This document shows positions 6,555 to 13,516 of a stretch of 14,841 nt of DNA, piece after piece. Within the stretch, counting starts at the first letter, position 1. The number at the start of each line of letters is the position of its first letter. The position numbers and the translations under genes were made by a program. Below the pieces are notes generated by a model, which was not told where the DNA came from, did no database searches, and saw only the letters and a program-made list of their open reading frames with translations. The stretch comes from a bacterium (lineage in GTDB: Bacteria; Planctomycetota; Planctomycetia; Pirellulales; Pirellulaceae), in NCBI GenBank assembly GCA_030432015.1, contig JAUIHJ010000098.1, positions 1 through 14,841 of the forward strand, in the 5' to 3' direction.

Positions 6555-7826
6555 ATGCGCGTGCATCTTGAATACGGTCGAACGGGGCTGGACGTTGAAT
6601 TGCCGGACGATCGGCCGATTCGCCGGCTCGCCTACAAGGACGCTCCGCCGTTGTCCGATCCCGAGGCGGTCATTCGTGGAGCCTACGCGGATCCCGTCGA
6701 GTCACCTCCGCTGGCGGAGTTGGCGCGAGGCCGCCAAGATGCCTGCATTGTCATCTGCGATATCACACGACCGGTTCCCAACGAGCTAATTCTGCGGCCA
6801 ATGTTGGAAACGCTGGAAGCGAACGGCATCGCCCGTCAAGATATTCTGATCTTGATCGCCACTGGCCTGCACCGTCCCAACGAGGGCGAAGAACTGGTCG
6901 AAATTGTGGGGCGTGAGATTGCGGAAAACTATCGGATCGAGAACCATCACGGGCAAATTCTCGAGGAACATTCGTATCTCGGGGAGAGCCCGCGGGGTGT
7001 GCCGATCTGGATTGACTCGCGGTATGTTGACGCAGATTTGAAGATCACGGTGGGGCTGATCGAGCCGCATTTGATGGCCGGTTTTTCCGGCGGCCGCAAG
7101 CTGATTTGTCCCGGCATCGCTGCCCTGGAAACGGTCAAGATCTGGCACGGCCCCGATTTTCTGGAGAGCCCGAACGCCGATTGTGGAATTCTGAAAGACA
7201 ACCCGGTTCACGAAGAGAACACCTGGATTGCCAGGAAGGCGGGCTGTGATTTCATCGCCAATGTGGTGATCGACGCCGAGCGTCGCCCGCTGGCATTCGT
7301 TGCCGGTGATATGGAAGCGGCATTTCTTCAAGGGGTTGAATTCGTCCGCAGCGTCGTGACCGACACAGTTCCCGAAGCCGTCGATATCGTCGTGACGAGC
7401 TGCGCCGGATATCCGCTGGATACGACCTTTTATCAGGCCGTCAAGGGGCTCACCGGAGCACTACCGATTGTCAAGCAGGGTGGCACGATCATCCTGGCTG
7501 CCAGCCTGACCGAGGGGATTGGCAGTCCCGAGTTCCAAAGCTTGTTTGTGGACAATCCCAGCCTCGACGTCTTTATGGAACGGATCCTCGGCAAAGACTA
7601 TTTTGTCATGGACCAGTGGCAACTCGAAGAACTAGCAAAGGTCTGCCGCAAAGCGAAAGTCAAGATTGTCAGCGATGGGCTGCCGGCCGAAACGATTAAC
7701 AAGCTCTTCGTAGAATCGGCACCTTCGGTCGAAGAGGCGCTCGCGGAATCAATTGCCGAGCACGGCGAAAATGCCACCGTTGCGGTCATCCCGAAAGGGC
7801 CGTACGTGCTCTCCCAGATCGCGTAG
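6555..7826 (+). CDS. larA: LarA-type nickel-dependent 2-hydroxyacid racemase
   Basis: 423 aa. Start ATG at 6555 with GGGGAA upstream; the frame extends 30 codons further but that part has no family resemblance. The sequence belongs to the LarA/DUF2088 family. H106 (ATGLHRP), H172 (IEPHLMAGFSGG), K182 (GGRKLICPG) and H198 (KIWHGPDF) each lie two residues before the positions known in Lactiplantibacillus plantarum LarA (H108, H174, K184, H200). These are the catalytic histidines and the lysine carrying the nickel-pincer nucleotide cofactor, so it should be a working Ni-pincer enzyme. LarA homologues racemise or epimerise several 2-hydroxyacids, and the substrate here cannot be assigned. The cofactor genes larB, larC and larE are not in this window. 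It converges with arsC across a tandem repeat. Confidence 0.93.
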   Translation: MRVHLEYGRTGLDVELPDDRPIRRLAYKDAPPLSDPEAVIRGAYADPVESPPLAELARGRQDACIVICDITRPVPNELILRPMLETLEANGIARQDILILIATGLHRPNEGEELVEIVGREIAENYRIENHHGQILEEHSYLGESPRGVPIWIDSRYVDADLKITVGLIEPHLMAGFSGGRKLICPGIAALETVKIWHGPDFLESPNADCGILKDNPVHEENTWIARKAGCDFIANVVIDAERRPLAFVAGDMEAAFLQGVEFVRSVVTDTVPEAVDIVVTSCAGYPLDTTFYQAVKGLTGALPIVKQGGTIILAASLTEGIGSPEFQSLFVDNPSLDVFMERILGKDYFVMDQWQLEELAKVCRKAKVKIVSDGLPAETINKLFVESAPSVEEALAESIAEHGENATVAVIPKGPYVLSQIA

Positions 7827-7850
7827 CCGGTGGTCTTGCGCGAGGGAATG

Positions 7851-7898
7851 CCGCAATCGCCTCACACCGCAATCGCCTCACACCGCAATCGCCTCACA
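7851..7898. repeat. Perfect 3 x 16-bp tandem repeat
   Basis: Three identical, abutting copies of CCGCAATCGCCTCACA occupy 7851-7866, 7867-7882 and 7883-7898, in the gap between the convergent larA (stop 7826) and arsC (stop 7934). The exact identity of the copies suggests recent expansion by slippage. It is not a CRISPR array, since there are no spacers. Confidence 0.95.
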
Positions 7899-7924
7899 CC
7901 ACTGGGTCCGATCGGCCTGAGGCG
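7890..7924. repeat. Inverted repeat between larA and arsC
   Basis: CGCCTCA (7890-7896, inside the third tandem copy) and TGAGGCG (7918-7924) are perfect 7-bp complements with a 21-nt loop. Each of the other two tandem copies contains the same CGCCTCA, so the right arm can pair with any of three left arms. No U-run follows in either direction, so a role as an intrinsic terminator is uncertain. Confidence 0.5.
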
Positions 7925-7933
7925 GCGAGATAT

Positions 7934-8275
7934 TCAAAGGATTTCCAGCACGTTCTCCGGCGGACGCCCAATCCTGGCGGCCGCACCGTGGACGACGATG
8001 GGCCGCTGGATAATCTCCGGGTGGGCGACAATTCGCTCGATCAATTCCTCCGCGTCGTCGGTCTCGCCCAGCCCCAAATCGCGGTGCTCTTTCCCGCGGA
8101 GCAATTCGGCCGGTGCGAGCCCCAGTCGTTGGATTAGGGTCCGCAGGGTCGCAGCATCCGGCGGCGACTTGAGGTACTCAATGATCTCAATTTCCAGGTT
8201 GCGATCTTGAAGCAGCGCCAGCGTCTGACGACTCTTGCTGCACCGTGGATTATGATAGATCGTAACGGTCGTCAT
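7934..8275 (-). CDS. arsC: ArsC-family thioredoxin-fold reductase (arsenate reductase, glutaredoxin type)
   Basis: 113 aa. Start ATG at 8275 with AGGAA upstream; the frame extends 18 codons further without family resemblance. IYHNPRCSKSR carries the catalytic Cys12. R60 (LLRGKEHRD), R91 (QRPIVV) and R104 (IGRPPE) correspond to the arginines (R60, R94, R107) that bind arsenate in plasmid R773 ArsC. The protein is shorter than R773 ArsC (141 aa) and is the size of the YfgD-type chromosomal members, whose role in arsenate reduction is less certain. It would reduce As(V) to As(III) with glutathione/glutaredoxin. There is no arsR, arsB or acr3 nearby, so arsenic resistance is not supported by context. 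Confidence 0.88.
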   Translation of the reverse strand: MTTVTIYHNPRCSKSRQTLALLQDRNLEIEIIEYLKSPPDAATLRTLIQRLGLAPAELLRGKEHRDLGLGETDDAEELIERIVAHPEIIQRPIVVHGAAARIGRPPENVLEIL

Positions 8276-8380
8276 GCTTGTTCCTGTGGTTGTGTTTCTG
8301 CGGTTATGGCGGGCTCGATTGGCATCCATGGGGAAAACGAGCCAAAGCAGGGGCCGTCGCGAAGGCTCGCCGGATGTGGC

Positions 8381-8397
8381 ACGCGGGAAATCCGCGT
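8381..8397. other. Short stem-loop in the arsC-BMC divergent region
   Basis: ACGCGG-GAAAT-CCGCGT is a perfect 6-bp stem with a 5-nt loop, about 90 nt upstream of the BMC gene start and 105 nt upstream of arsC. No T-run follows. It may be a leader structure or chance. Confidence 0.35.
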
Positions 8398-8488
8398 CCC
8401 TTCCGCGCGCCGTTGAACCTATAGTTTAGAAAGTAGATCGCGGCCTGAATACGTACTGCAATCGGAAGCCCATCGATCGGACTGCCTT

Positions 8489-9154
8489 GTGAATGACGCC
8501 TTGGGAATGCTGGAGACGACCGGCTATACGCCGGCCATGGTCGCTTTGGATGAGATGGAAAAATCCGCCGGCATTGCTGTGGTGCAAGCTGAGATTAACG
8601 ATTTTCTGGGCATCATCATTAAACTCACCGGTTCGCCAGATCAACTGCGAACTGCCCTCGACGTGGGCTTCCGCACGGCCGACCGGATGGGCGGCAAGCC
8701 GGTCCAGGATCTCATCAACCGCCCGGACCCTGGAGCGTGGCGCGCGATCGAAAGCCCGGCGGAACACAACCCGCTGATCCAGCAAGACGTCGTGCACCTA
8801 CCCGCCGCAAACACGGACAACCATGTTGCCGCCACGGACAATAAATCACTTCCACCGGAGCCATCGATCGTGACACGTACCAGTTCATTTGCCCTGGGCT
8901 TCATCGAGACACAAGGTTTTACAGCCGTGTTTGAAGCGATCGACACCGCGTGCAAGGCAGCGAATGTTGAAGTCGTAGGGAAAGAGAAGTTGGGCGGTGG
9001 ATATGTGACCGTTGTCATTAAGGGGGATGTGGCCGCAGTCAACGCCGCCATCGACGCGGCCCAACGCAAGGTCGACGGACTGGGCACCTTGATCGCCGCT
9101 CATGTCATTCCGCGGCCGAGCGAATCGGTGCTGTCGCTGTTGCCTCGCCTGTAA
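8489..9154 (+). CDS. Tandem-BMC-domain microcompartment shell protein (PduT-like BMC-T)
   Basis: 221 aa, GTG start at 8489 (…CTT GTG AAT GAC GCC), placing the first domain at the usual BMC N-terminus. Domain 1 (about 3-88) begins DALGMLETTGY and domain 2 (about 133-221) begins FALGFIETQGF; both have the unpermuted BMC fold order, as in PduT. Domain 1 ends with a region like that of PduT, and domain 2 ends GTLIAAHVIPRPSE, closely resembling the PduT VIPRPHE end. Such proteins form pseudohexameric trimers in shell facets. Domain 2 keeps the common pore loop KLGGG (167-171), while domain 1 has INDFLG instead. PduT's [4Fe-4S] pore cysteine is absent; the only Cys (C155) is in a helix. A ~45-residue Pro/Asn/Asp-rich linker separates the domains, making it longer than PduT (184 aa). 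No other shell or BMC enzyme gene is in the window. Confidence 0.88.
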   Translation: MNDALGMLETTGYTPAMVALDEMEKSAGIAVVQAEINDFLGIIIKLTGSPDQLRTALDVGFRTADRMGGKPVQDLINRPDPGAWRAIESPAEHNPLIQQDVVHLPAANTDNHVAATDNKSLPPEPSIVTRTSSFALGFIETQGFTAVFEAIDTACKAANVEVVGKEKLGGGYVTVVIKGDVAAVNAAIDAAQRKVDGLGTLIAAHVIPRPSESVLSLLPRL

Positions 9155-9188
9155 ACGCGAGCGGCCGTCTTGATCTGGTTGAAGAAAG

Positions 9189-9217
9189 CGGACATGTGCG
9201 CGTGATCCGTGTACAAT
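9189..9217 (+). promoter_or_regulatory. Promoter for the enolase/fusion gene pair
   Basis: CGGACA (9189-9194) and TACAAT (9212-9217) are separated by exactly 17 nt, matching the sigma70-type consensus at 4 of 6 and 5 of 6 positions. The expected transcript start, near 9224, leaves a leader of about 50 nt before the ATG at 9273. A perfect-spacing AGGAG at 9262-9266 then serves the gene. Confidence 0.55.
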
Positions 9218-9272
9218 ACTCGCCGCCGTTACGGAGTCATGCCGTGACAGATCTGGAGGTCAGGAGCGGGCG

Positions 9273-10358
9273 ATGCAGGTCACCAACGTTCATGTCACGG
9301 TCGTCGACGTCCCACAAGTCGCGCCGATTGCGCCATACCGTTCGCATCTGCGCAGCAGTTCCACAACACGCAGCGCCATCGTACAGGTCGACACGGACGC
9401 CGGGCTGACGGGCTGGGGTGAACACAACGTCAATTTTCTGGCCGGCATCTCCGGCGCCGAGATGCAGCATCAGGCGAGGCAATGGCTAATCGGCCGGGAT
9501 CCGCTCAACCTTGCCGCCTTTCATCGCGATTGCACTTTGCAGACGAGACTGAAGTCCGGGATTGAACTCGCACTTTGGGACTTGTCCGGCAAGGCGCGCG
9601 GCGTGCCGGTCGCTGCGTTACTAGGTGGCCTGGTTCGGCAGCGTGTGGACGTCGCGGCCTGCATGGGAATTCAGTCGTACGAACGGGCAGGCGAAATTGC
9701 TGCCTATTTTGTCGAGCAGGGGTTCGGAACCCTGAAGACCAAGGCGGGTGCAGACATGGATGAAGACATCGCGATGGTGCGCGGCGTACGCGATGCGGTG
9801 GGCGACCAACTCAAGCTGCGGATCGATCCCAATCGAGCGTACTCGCCGTCGCAGGCCGCCGAGCTATGTCGGCAGTTGGAACCCTTCGACCTCGAGTACC
9901 TGGAGCAGCCGATTCCGGCCGAGCCGCTGTCGGATGCCCATTGGTTGCGATCACAGAGCCGCGTGCCGATTGCCTTGAACGAGAGCGTGACCGACCCGCA
10001 AAGCGTGCTCGCGATTCTTCAGGCGGACGCCGCCGCGTTTGTTCTGCCGGATACTCACATCGCTGGTGGTATCCTCCCCTGCGTGACGATCGGGAGGATT
10101 TGCGAAGCTGCTGGAATTCCTTGCATCATGCACTGCGGTCACGACCTGGGGCCCAAGACCGCAGCGATGGTCCATGTCGCGGCAGCCTGCCAAGCCTACT
10201 CGCTGGCCAATGACACCACTTACTTCGGTTTGGAAGACGACGTCATTACCGAGCGAATTAAGATTCGCGACGGACAGATCGCCGTTTCCACCATCCCGGG
10301 GCTTGGTATCGAAGGTGACCCAGACCGAATCGCCCGGTACCGCGTCGACGAGCCTTAA
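9273..10358 (+). CDS. Enolase-superfamily enzyme, mandelate-racemase subgroup
   Basis: 361 aa; ATG at 9273 with AGGAG 6 nt upstream. Within the MR/MLE family (MR_MLE N- and C-domains) it can be placed in the mandelate racemase subgroup. It has K155-x-K157 (TLKTKAG), metal ligands D185 (RIDPNRAY), E211 (YLEQP) and E237 (LNES), and the dyad D260 (VLPDTHIAGG) with H290 (MHCGHDLG). The spacing matches Pseudomonas mandelate racemase (K164/K166, D195, E221, E247, D270) to within one residue. H290 compares with H297. This predicts Mg-dependent abstraction of the proton next to a carboxylate, giving racemisation, epimerisation or sugar-acid dehydration. The N-terminal capping domain, which sets specificity, matches no substrate class I can name. 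The next gene begins 25 nt downstream, so the two are almost certainly one operon. Confidence 0.92.
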   Translation: MQVTNVHVTVVDVPQVAPIAPYRSHLRSSSTTRSAIVQVDTDAGLTGWGEHNVNFLAGISGAEMQHQARQWLIGRDPLNLAAFHRDCTLQTRLKSGIELALWDLSGKARGVPVAALLGGLVRQRVDVAACMGIQSYERAGEIAAYFVEQGFGTLKTKAGADMDEDIAMVRGVRDAVGDQLKLRIDPNRAYSPSQAAELCRQLEPFDLEYLEQPIPAEPLSDAHWLRSQSRVPIALNESVTDPQSVLAILQADAAAFVLPDTHIAGGILPCVTIGRICEAAGIPCIMHCGHDLGPKTAAMVHVAAACQAYSLANDTTYFGLEDDVITERIKIRDGQIAVSTIPGLGIEGDPDRIARYRVDEP

Positions 10359-10383
10359 TCCACTTGCGCCCACGGAATCCGGA

Positions 10384-12738
10384 ATGAAACCGTCTCCCAC
10401 TCGCCGCGATTTTTCCGATCCAACCCGTTTTGAAATCACGGAGGCAGACCGGCGTCTCTTTGACGACCGCATCGGCGACTTCGTGCCGCCTGACGCGTTC
10501 GACGCGCATGCCCATTGGTACGACTTGAGCCACATCCTGGATGCCCAGGATGATGGCGAGCCAATGCCCGATCCGGCGGTTGGCTACGATGCGATGCTTG
10601 CCAGCATGACGCGCTGGATGGGTACGCGTGTGATTAAGAACGGGCTGTACTTCCCGTTTCCCAAACGCGGTCTGGACTGTGTGGCGGCGAATCAGTTTCT
10701 GGCTGCGCAACTGGCACAGCATTCGGCATGCCGCGGCCTGATGATGATTCGCCCTGAGGACGACCCGGATGCGGTTGAAGCGACGCTGCTCCGCGATCGG
10801 TTCTCCGGGTTCAAGGTGTATCACGTGTTTGCCGCGCGGGAGAACTCATTTCAGGCGGAGCAAGGCGAATTCCTGCCGCGGTGGGCCTGGGAATTAGCGG
10901 ACCGCCACGGCCTTTGGATCACCATGCACATGGTGTTGCCTCAAGCGCTCAGAGACGCGCGCAACGCGACCTACATTCGCGAACAATGTTTGGCATTTCC
11001 CAATGCGCGTCTGGTGCTGGCGCATGCCGCACGAGGCTTTAATGCCTCGGATACTGCCCAGGCAATTGACCAACTACGGGGAATCGATAACGTGTTTTTT
11101 GATTCGTCGGCAATCTGCGAGCCGACTGCGTTCGAGGCGATCATTCGCGCGACCGGCACGACCCGCCTGATGTATGGCAGCGACTTTCCGGTCTCGGAAA
11201 TTCGTGGCAAGGCGTTCTCGATCGCTGATGGATTCATGTGGGGTTACGAGCACAACGTCGGTTGGGAAGGCTGGGAACATGGCAAACCGACTCTGGTTGG
11301 TATCGAATCGTTGCTGGCGCTGCAGCAGGCCTGCCAGACGATGTGCCTCAAGGACGACGATCTGGAACGGATCTTCGGGAACAACGCGCGACAGTTGCTC
11401 GGCGTGGTTGACGCACCGGATGGCGAGTTGGTGCAAACGCAATATCGCCGCGCGAAGCAGGTCATCCCGGGCGGGACGCAGTTGTTGTCGAAACGCCCCG
11501 AACTGTTTGCGCCCCATCATTGGCCCGCATACTACGACCAGGCGATCGGCTGCGAAGTGATTGATACGGCCGGTCGGCGTTTCATTGACATGTCGTTCAA
11601 TGGCATCCTGGCCTGTATCCTGGGTTTCGCCGATCCAGACGTGAACGCGGCCGTCATTCGCCGCGTGCACCTGGGGACGATGGCCACGCAGCAGACGTAC
11701 GACGAGGTTCGTTTGGCCGAGTTGTTGTGCGAGATTCACCCCTGGGCCGAGATGGCACGGTTTCCCCGAACCGGTGGCGAGTCGATGGCGGTCGCGGTGC
11801 GAATCGCCCGCGCTGCGACGGGCCGCGACAAGGTGGCCATTTGTGGCTACCACGGTTGGCATGACTGGTATTTGGCAGCCAACCTGGCCGACGGCCCGGA
11901 TGGCTTGGACGGGCATCTCCTGCCGGGGCTCGACCCGGCCGGCGTCCCGGCAGGGCTGGCGGGAACGACGTTGGCATTTTCGTACAATCGTCTCGACGAA
12001 CTGGAGAGAATCGTGGCCGATCATCAAGGTGATCTGGCCGCGATTGTGATGGAGCCGACGCGGCACGTGGAGCCGGATCCCGGCTTCCTGGCCGGCGTGC
12101 GAGAACTTGCGACGCGGTCTGGTGCCAAGCTGATCTTTGACGAGATTTCCATTGGCTGGCGGCTCTGCCTGGGGGGAGCCCATCTGAAATTCGGGATTGA
12201 ACCGGACGTGGCCGTATTCGCCAAGACCATCAGCAACGGCTTTGCAATGGGCGCGGTGATTGGCAATCGCGCCACCATGAACGCGGCCCAGTCGACCTTC
12301 ATTTCCAGTGCCTATTGGACCGAGGGCATCGGTCCGGCGGCAGCGGTTGCTTGCATCGAGAAGATGATGCGGATCGATGTGCCGTCGCATCTCGGCCGAA
12401 TTGGATCGCGTTTGATGGACGGGTGGCGGGAGTTGGGGGCGCGCACCGGCGTGCCGGTGACGATCGGCGGTCGACCCGAGGGCGTGGTTGTCGGCTTCGA
12501 CCATCCCAGCGCCACCGCGTTACAAACGCTCTTCACGATTCGTATGTTGGACCACGGCTTTCTGGCATCGGCTGGATTCAATCCAACGATGGCGCACCAG
12601 CCGCGGCACGTTGATGCCTATTTGGCCGCTGCCGAAGCGGTGTTCCGCGAGATCGCGCAGGCCATCGCACAGGATGATGTCATGCAACGCATCGACCACG
12701 AACCCAAACACACCATGTTCGCGCGGTTGACCGGGTGA
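10384..12738 (+). CDS. Amidohydrolase (Amidohydro_2) fused to class III PLP aminotransferase/aminomutase
   Basis: 784 aa. Start ATG at 10384; a 70-codon upstream extension would overlap the enolase gene in another frame and has no family resemblance. Residues 38-340 form an Amidohydro_2 TIM-barrel: FDAHAH with H42/H44, MHM with H182, LAHAARGF with H214, GSDFPV with D267, and the typical end FGNNARQLL (331-339). Residues 350-784 form a class III PLP enzyme close to glutamate-1-semialdehyde aminomutase-like proteins: IPGGTQLLSKRPELF at the start, RTGGES (462-467), CGYHGWHDWY (487-496), MEPTR (556-560), FDEISIGWRL (585-594) and FAKTISNG with catalytic Lys614. Both halves keep their main catalytic residues, so both may be active. 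CGYHGWHDWY recalls GSA-like aminotransferases found in surface-sugar clusters. Together with the enolase it may process an amide- or lactone-containing carboxylate; the substrate is unknown. Confidence 0.9.
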   Translation: MKPSPTRRDFSDPTRFEITEADRRLFDDRIGDFVPPDAFDAHAHWYDLSHILDAQDDGEPMPDPAVGYDAMLASMTRWMGTRVIKNGLYFPFPKRGLDCVAANQFLAAQLAQHSACRGLMMIRPEDDPDAVEATLLRDRFSGFKVYHVFAARENSFQAEQGEFLPRWAWELADRHGLWITMHMVLPQALRDARNATYIREQCLAFPNARLVLAHAARGFNASDTAQAIDQLRGIDNVFFDSSAICEPTAFEAIIRATGTTRLMYGSDFPVSEIRGKAFSIADGFMWGYEHNVGWEGWEHGKPTLVGIESLLALQQACQTMCLKDDDLERIFGNNARQLLGVVDAPDGELVQTQYRRAKQVIPGGTQLLSKRPELFAPHHWPAYYDQAIGCEVIDTAGRRFIDMSFNGILACILGFADPDVNAAVIRRVHLGTMATQQTYDEVRLAELLCEIHPWAEMARFPRTGGESMAVAVRIARAATGRDKVAICGYHGWHDWYLAANLADGPDGLDGHLLPGLDPAGVPAGLAGTTLAFSYNRLDELERIVADHQGDLAAIVMEPTRHVEPDPGFLAGVRELATRSGAKLIFDEISIGWRLCLGGAHLKFGIEPDVAVFAKTISNGFAMGAVIGNRATMNAAQSTFISSAYWTEGIGPAAAVACIEKMMRIDVPSHLGRIGSRLMDGWRELGARTGVPVTIGGRPEGVVVGFDHPSATALQTLFTIRMLDHGFLASAGFNPTMAHQPRHVDAYLAAAEAVFREIAQAIAQDDVMQRIDHEPKHTMFARLTG

Positions 12739-12816
12739 GCGGTACGGCGACCGTCCGGCGCGCCGCAGTCCCCTGCTGCGATGGAACACGTGGTCTCTGC
12801 CCCCGGACTCCTCACG

Positions 12817-13323
12817 TCAAGTCGGACCGTCGGCCTTGCGCAGCGCTGCACGAATGGCTTCCACACGCCGCCGATTTGCACCCAGATCTGAACGGCCGAC
12901 CCGCGATGCCGAGCGAACGTGAAGCTGGTTCGTGTCGCGATCGAAGTAGAACTCCACGTCATCCACAAAACGAAACAGGGCGCTGGTAAACTCCGCGTGC
13001 AGGTAGTCGTCCGTCTGGCGGACGACCGTGGCGCGGGGAAACGTGCCGACGATGGCCGCCAACCGTTCGATCATCTGCGGGGAGACGCCCGCGTTCGATT
13101 CTCCGGCCGCGGGGGCAAATTTCAGGGGCTCGACCCGTTGCGATTCATGGACGGCCTGGGATGACACGCAGTTTGGTGAATCGGGGCAGGGGGCTAATCG
13201 TCCCTTGGTGACGCCCAATGTCTTGGGACGCTGGGAACTGGCACTAAACATGGCGAGACCTGCGAGTGGCGCCAATACGAGCGTCGCGGCAACGACCAGC
13301 CAGACCAAGCGGCGTCTTGCCAT
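12817..13323 (-). CDS. DUF1499 family protein with N-terminal membrane anchor
   Basis: 168 aa; ATG at 13323 with GGGAG about 11 nt upstream. Residues 7-28 (VWLVVAATLVLAPLAGLAMF) form a membrane segment after an Arg-rich start, either an anchor or an uncleaved signal. The DUF1499 signature follows: CPDSPNCVSS (46-55), then EFTSALFRFVDDVEFYFD (111-128) and HVRSASRVGRSDLGANRRRVEAIR at the end. The family has no known function; I do not assign one. It converges with the fusion gene over a 78-nt gap that has no clear terminator, and is divergent from the DUF523-DUF1722 gene with 193 nt between their starts. Confidence 0.87.
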   Translation of the reverse strand: MARRRLVWLVVAATLVLAPLAGLAMFSASSQRPKTLGVTKGRLAPCPDSPNCVSSQAVHESQRVEPLKFAPAAGESNAGVSPQMIERLAAIVGTFPRATVVRQTDDYLHAEFTSALFRFVDDVEFYFDRDTNQLHVRSASRVGRSDLGANRRRVEAIRAALRKADGPT

Positions 13324-13516
13324 GTGTACGGGATCTCCCGGCTAGTATGGGGCGTTGCTGGCGTCTGTTACGATGCACGAACCTGGCGTGTGGGGTGAAT
13401 CGGAAAATTGGACTTCGTGGCCCCGCCCACCAGCTGACTCGAACGCCGCCGGAAGTCGTTTAAATACAGGACAACGGGTTCACGACATTGTTTCGCCGGT
13501 CTAATTACGAGAATGC

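Noticed and set aside
7851..7898. Possible CRISPR array
   Set aside because: The three 16-bp units abut directly with no spacers, and no cas genes are present.
7934..8275. An arsenic-resistance island
   Set aside because: Only a short ArsC-family gene is present; no ArsR, ArsB/Acr3 or ArsM genes are in the window.
10174..10383. N-terminal extension of the amidohydrolase-aminotransferase frame by 70 codons
   Set aside because: It overlaps the 3' end of the enolase gene in another frame, is low-complexity Ser/Pro/Thr-rich without family resemblance, and the ATG at 10384 begins just before the conserved barrel.
11074..12504. Long open frame (476 codons) on the minus strand
   Set aside because: It is the antisense of the well-supported fusion gene; the composition is His/Arg/Gln-rich without domains, a common effect of GC-rich coding DNA.
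13479..13507. Promoter TTCACG-17-TAATTA before the DUF523-DUF1722 gene
   Set aside because: The hexamers are weak and the predicted transcript would start almost at the ATG; a leaderless message is possible but not supported enough to list.
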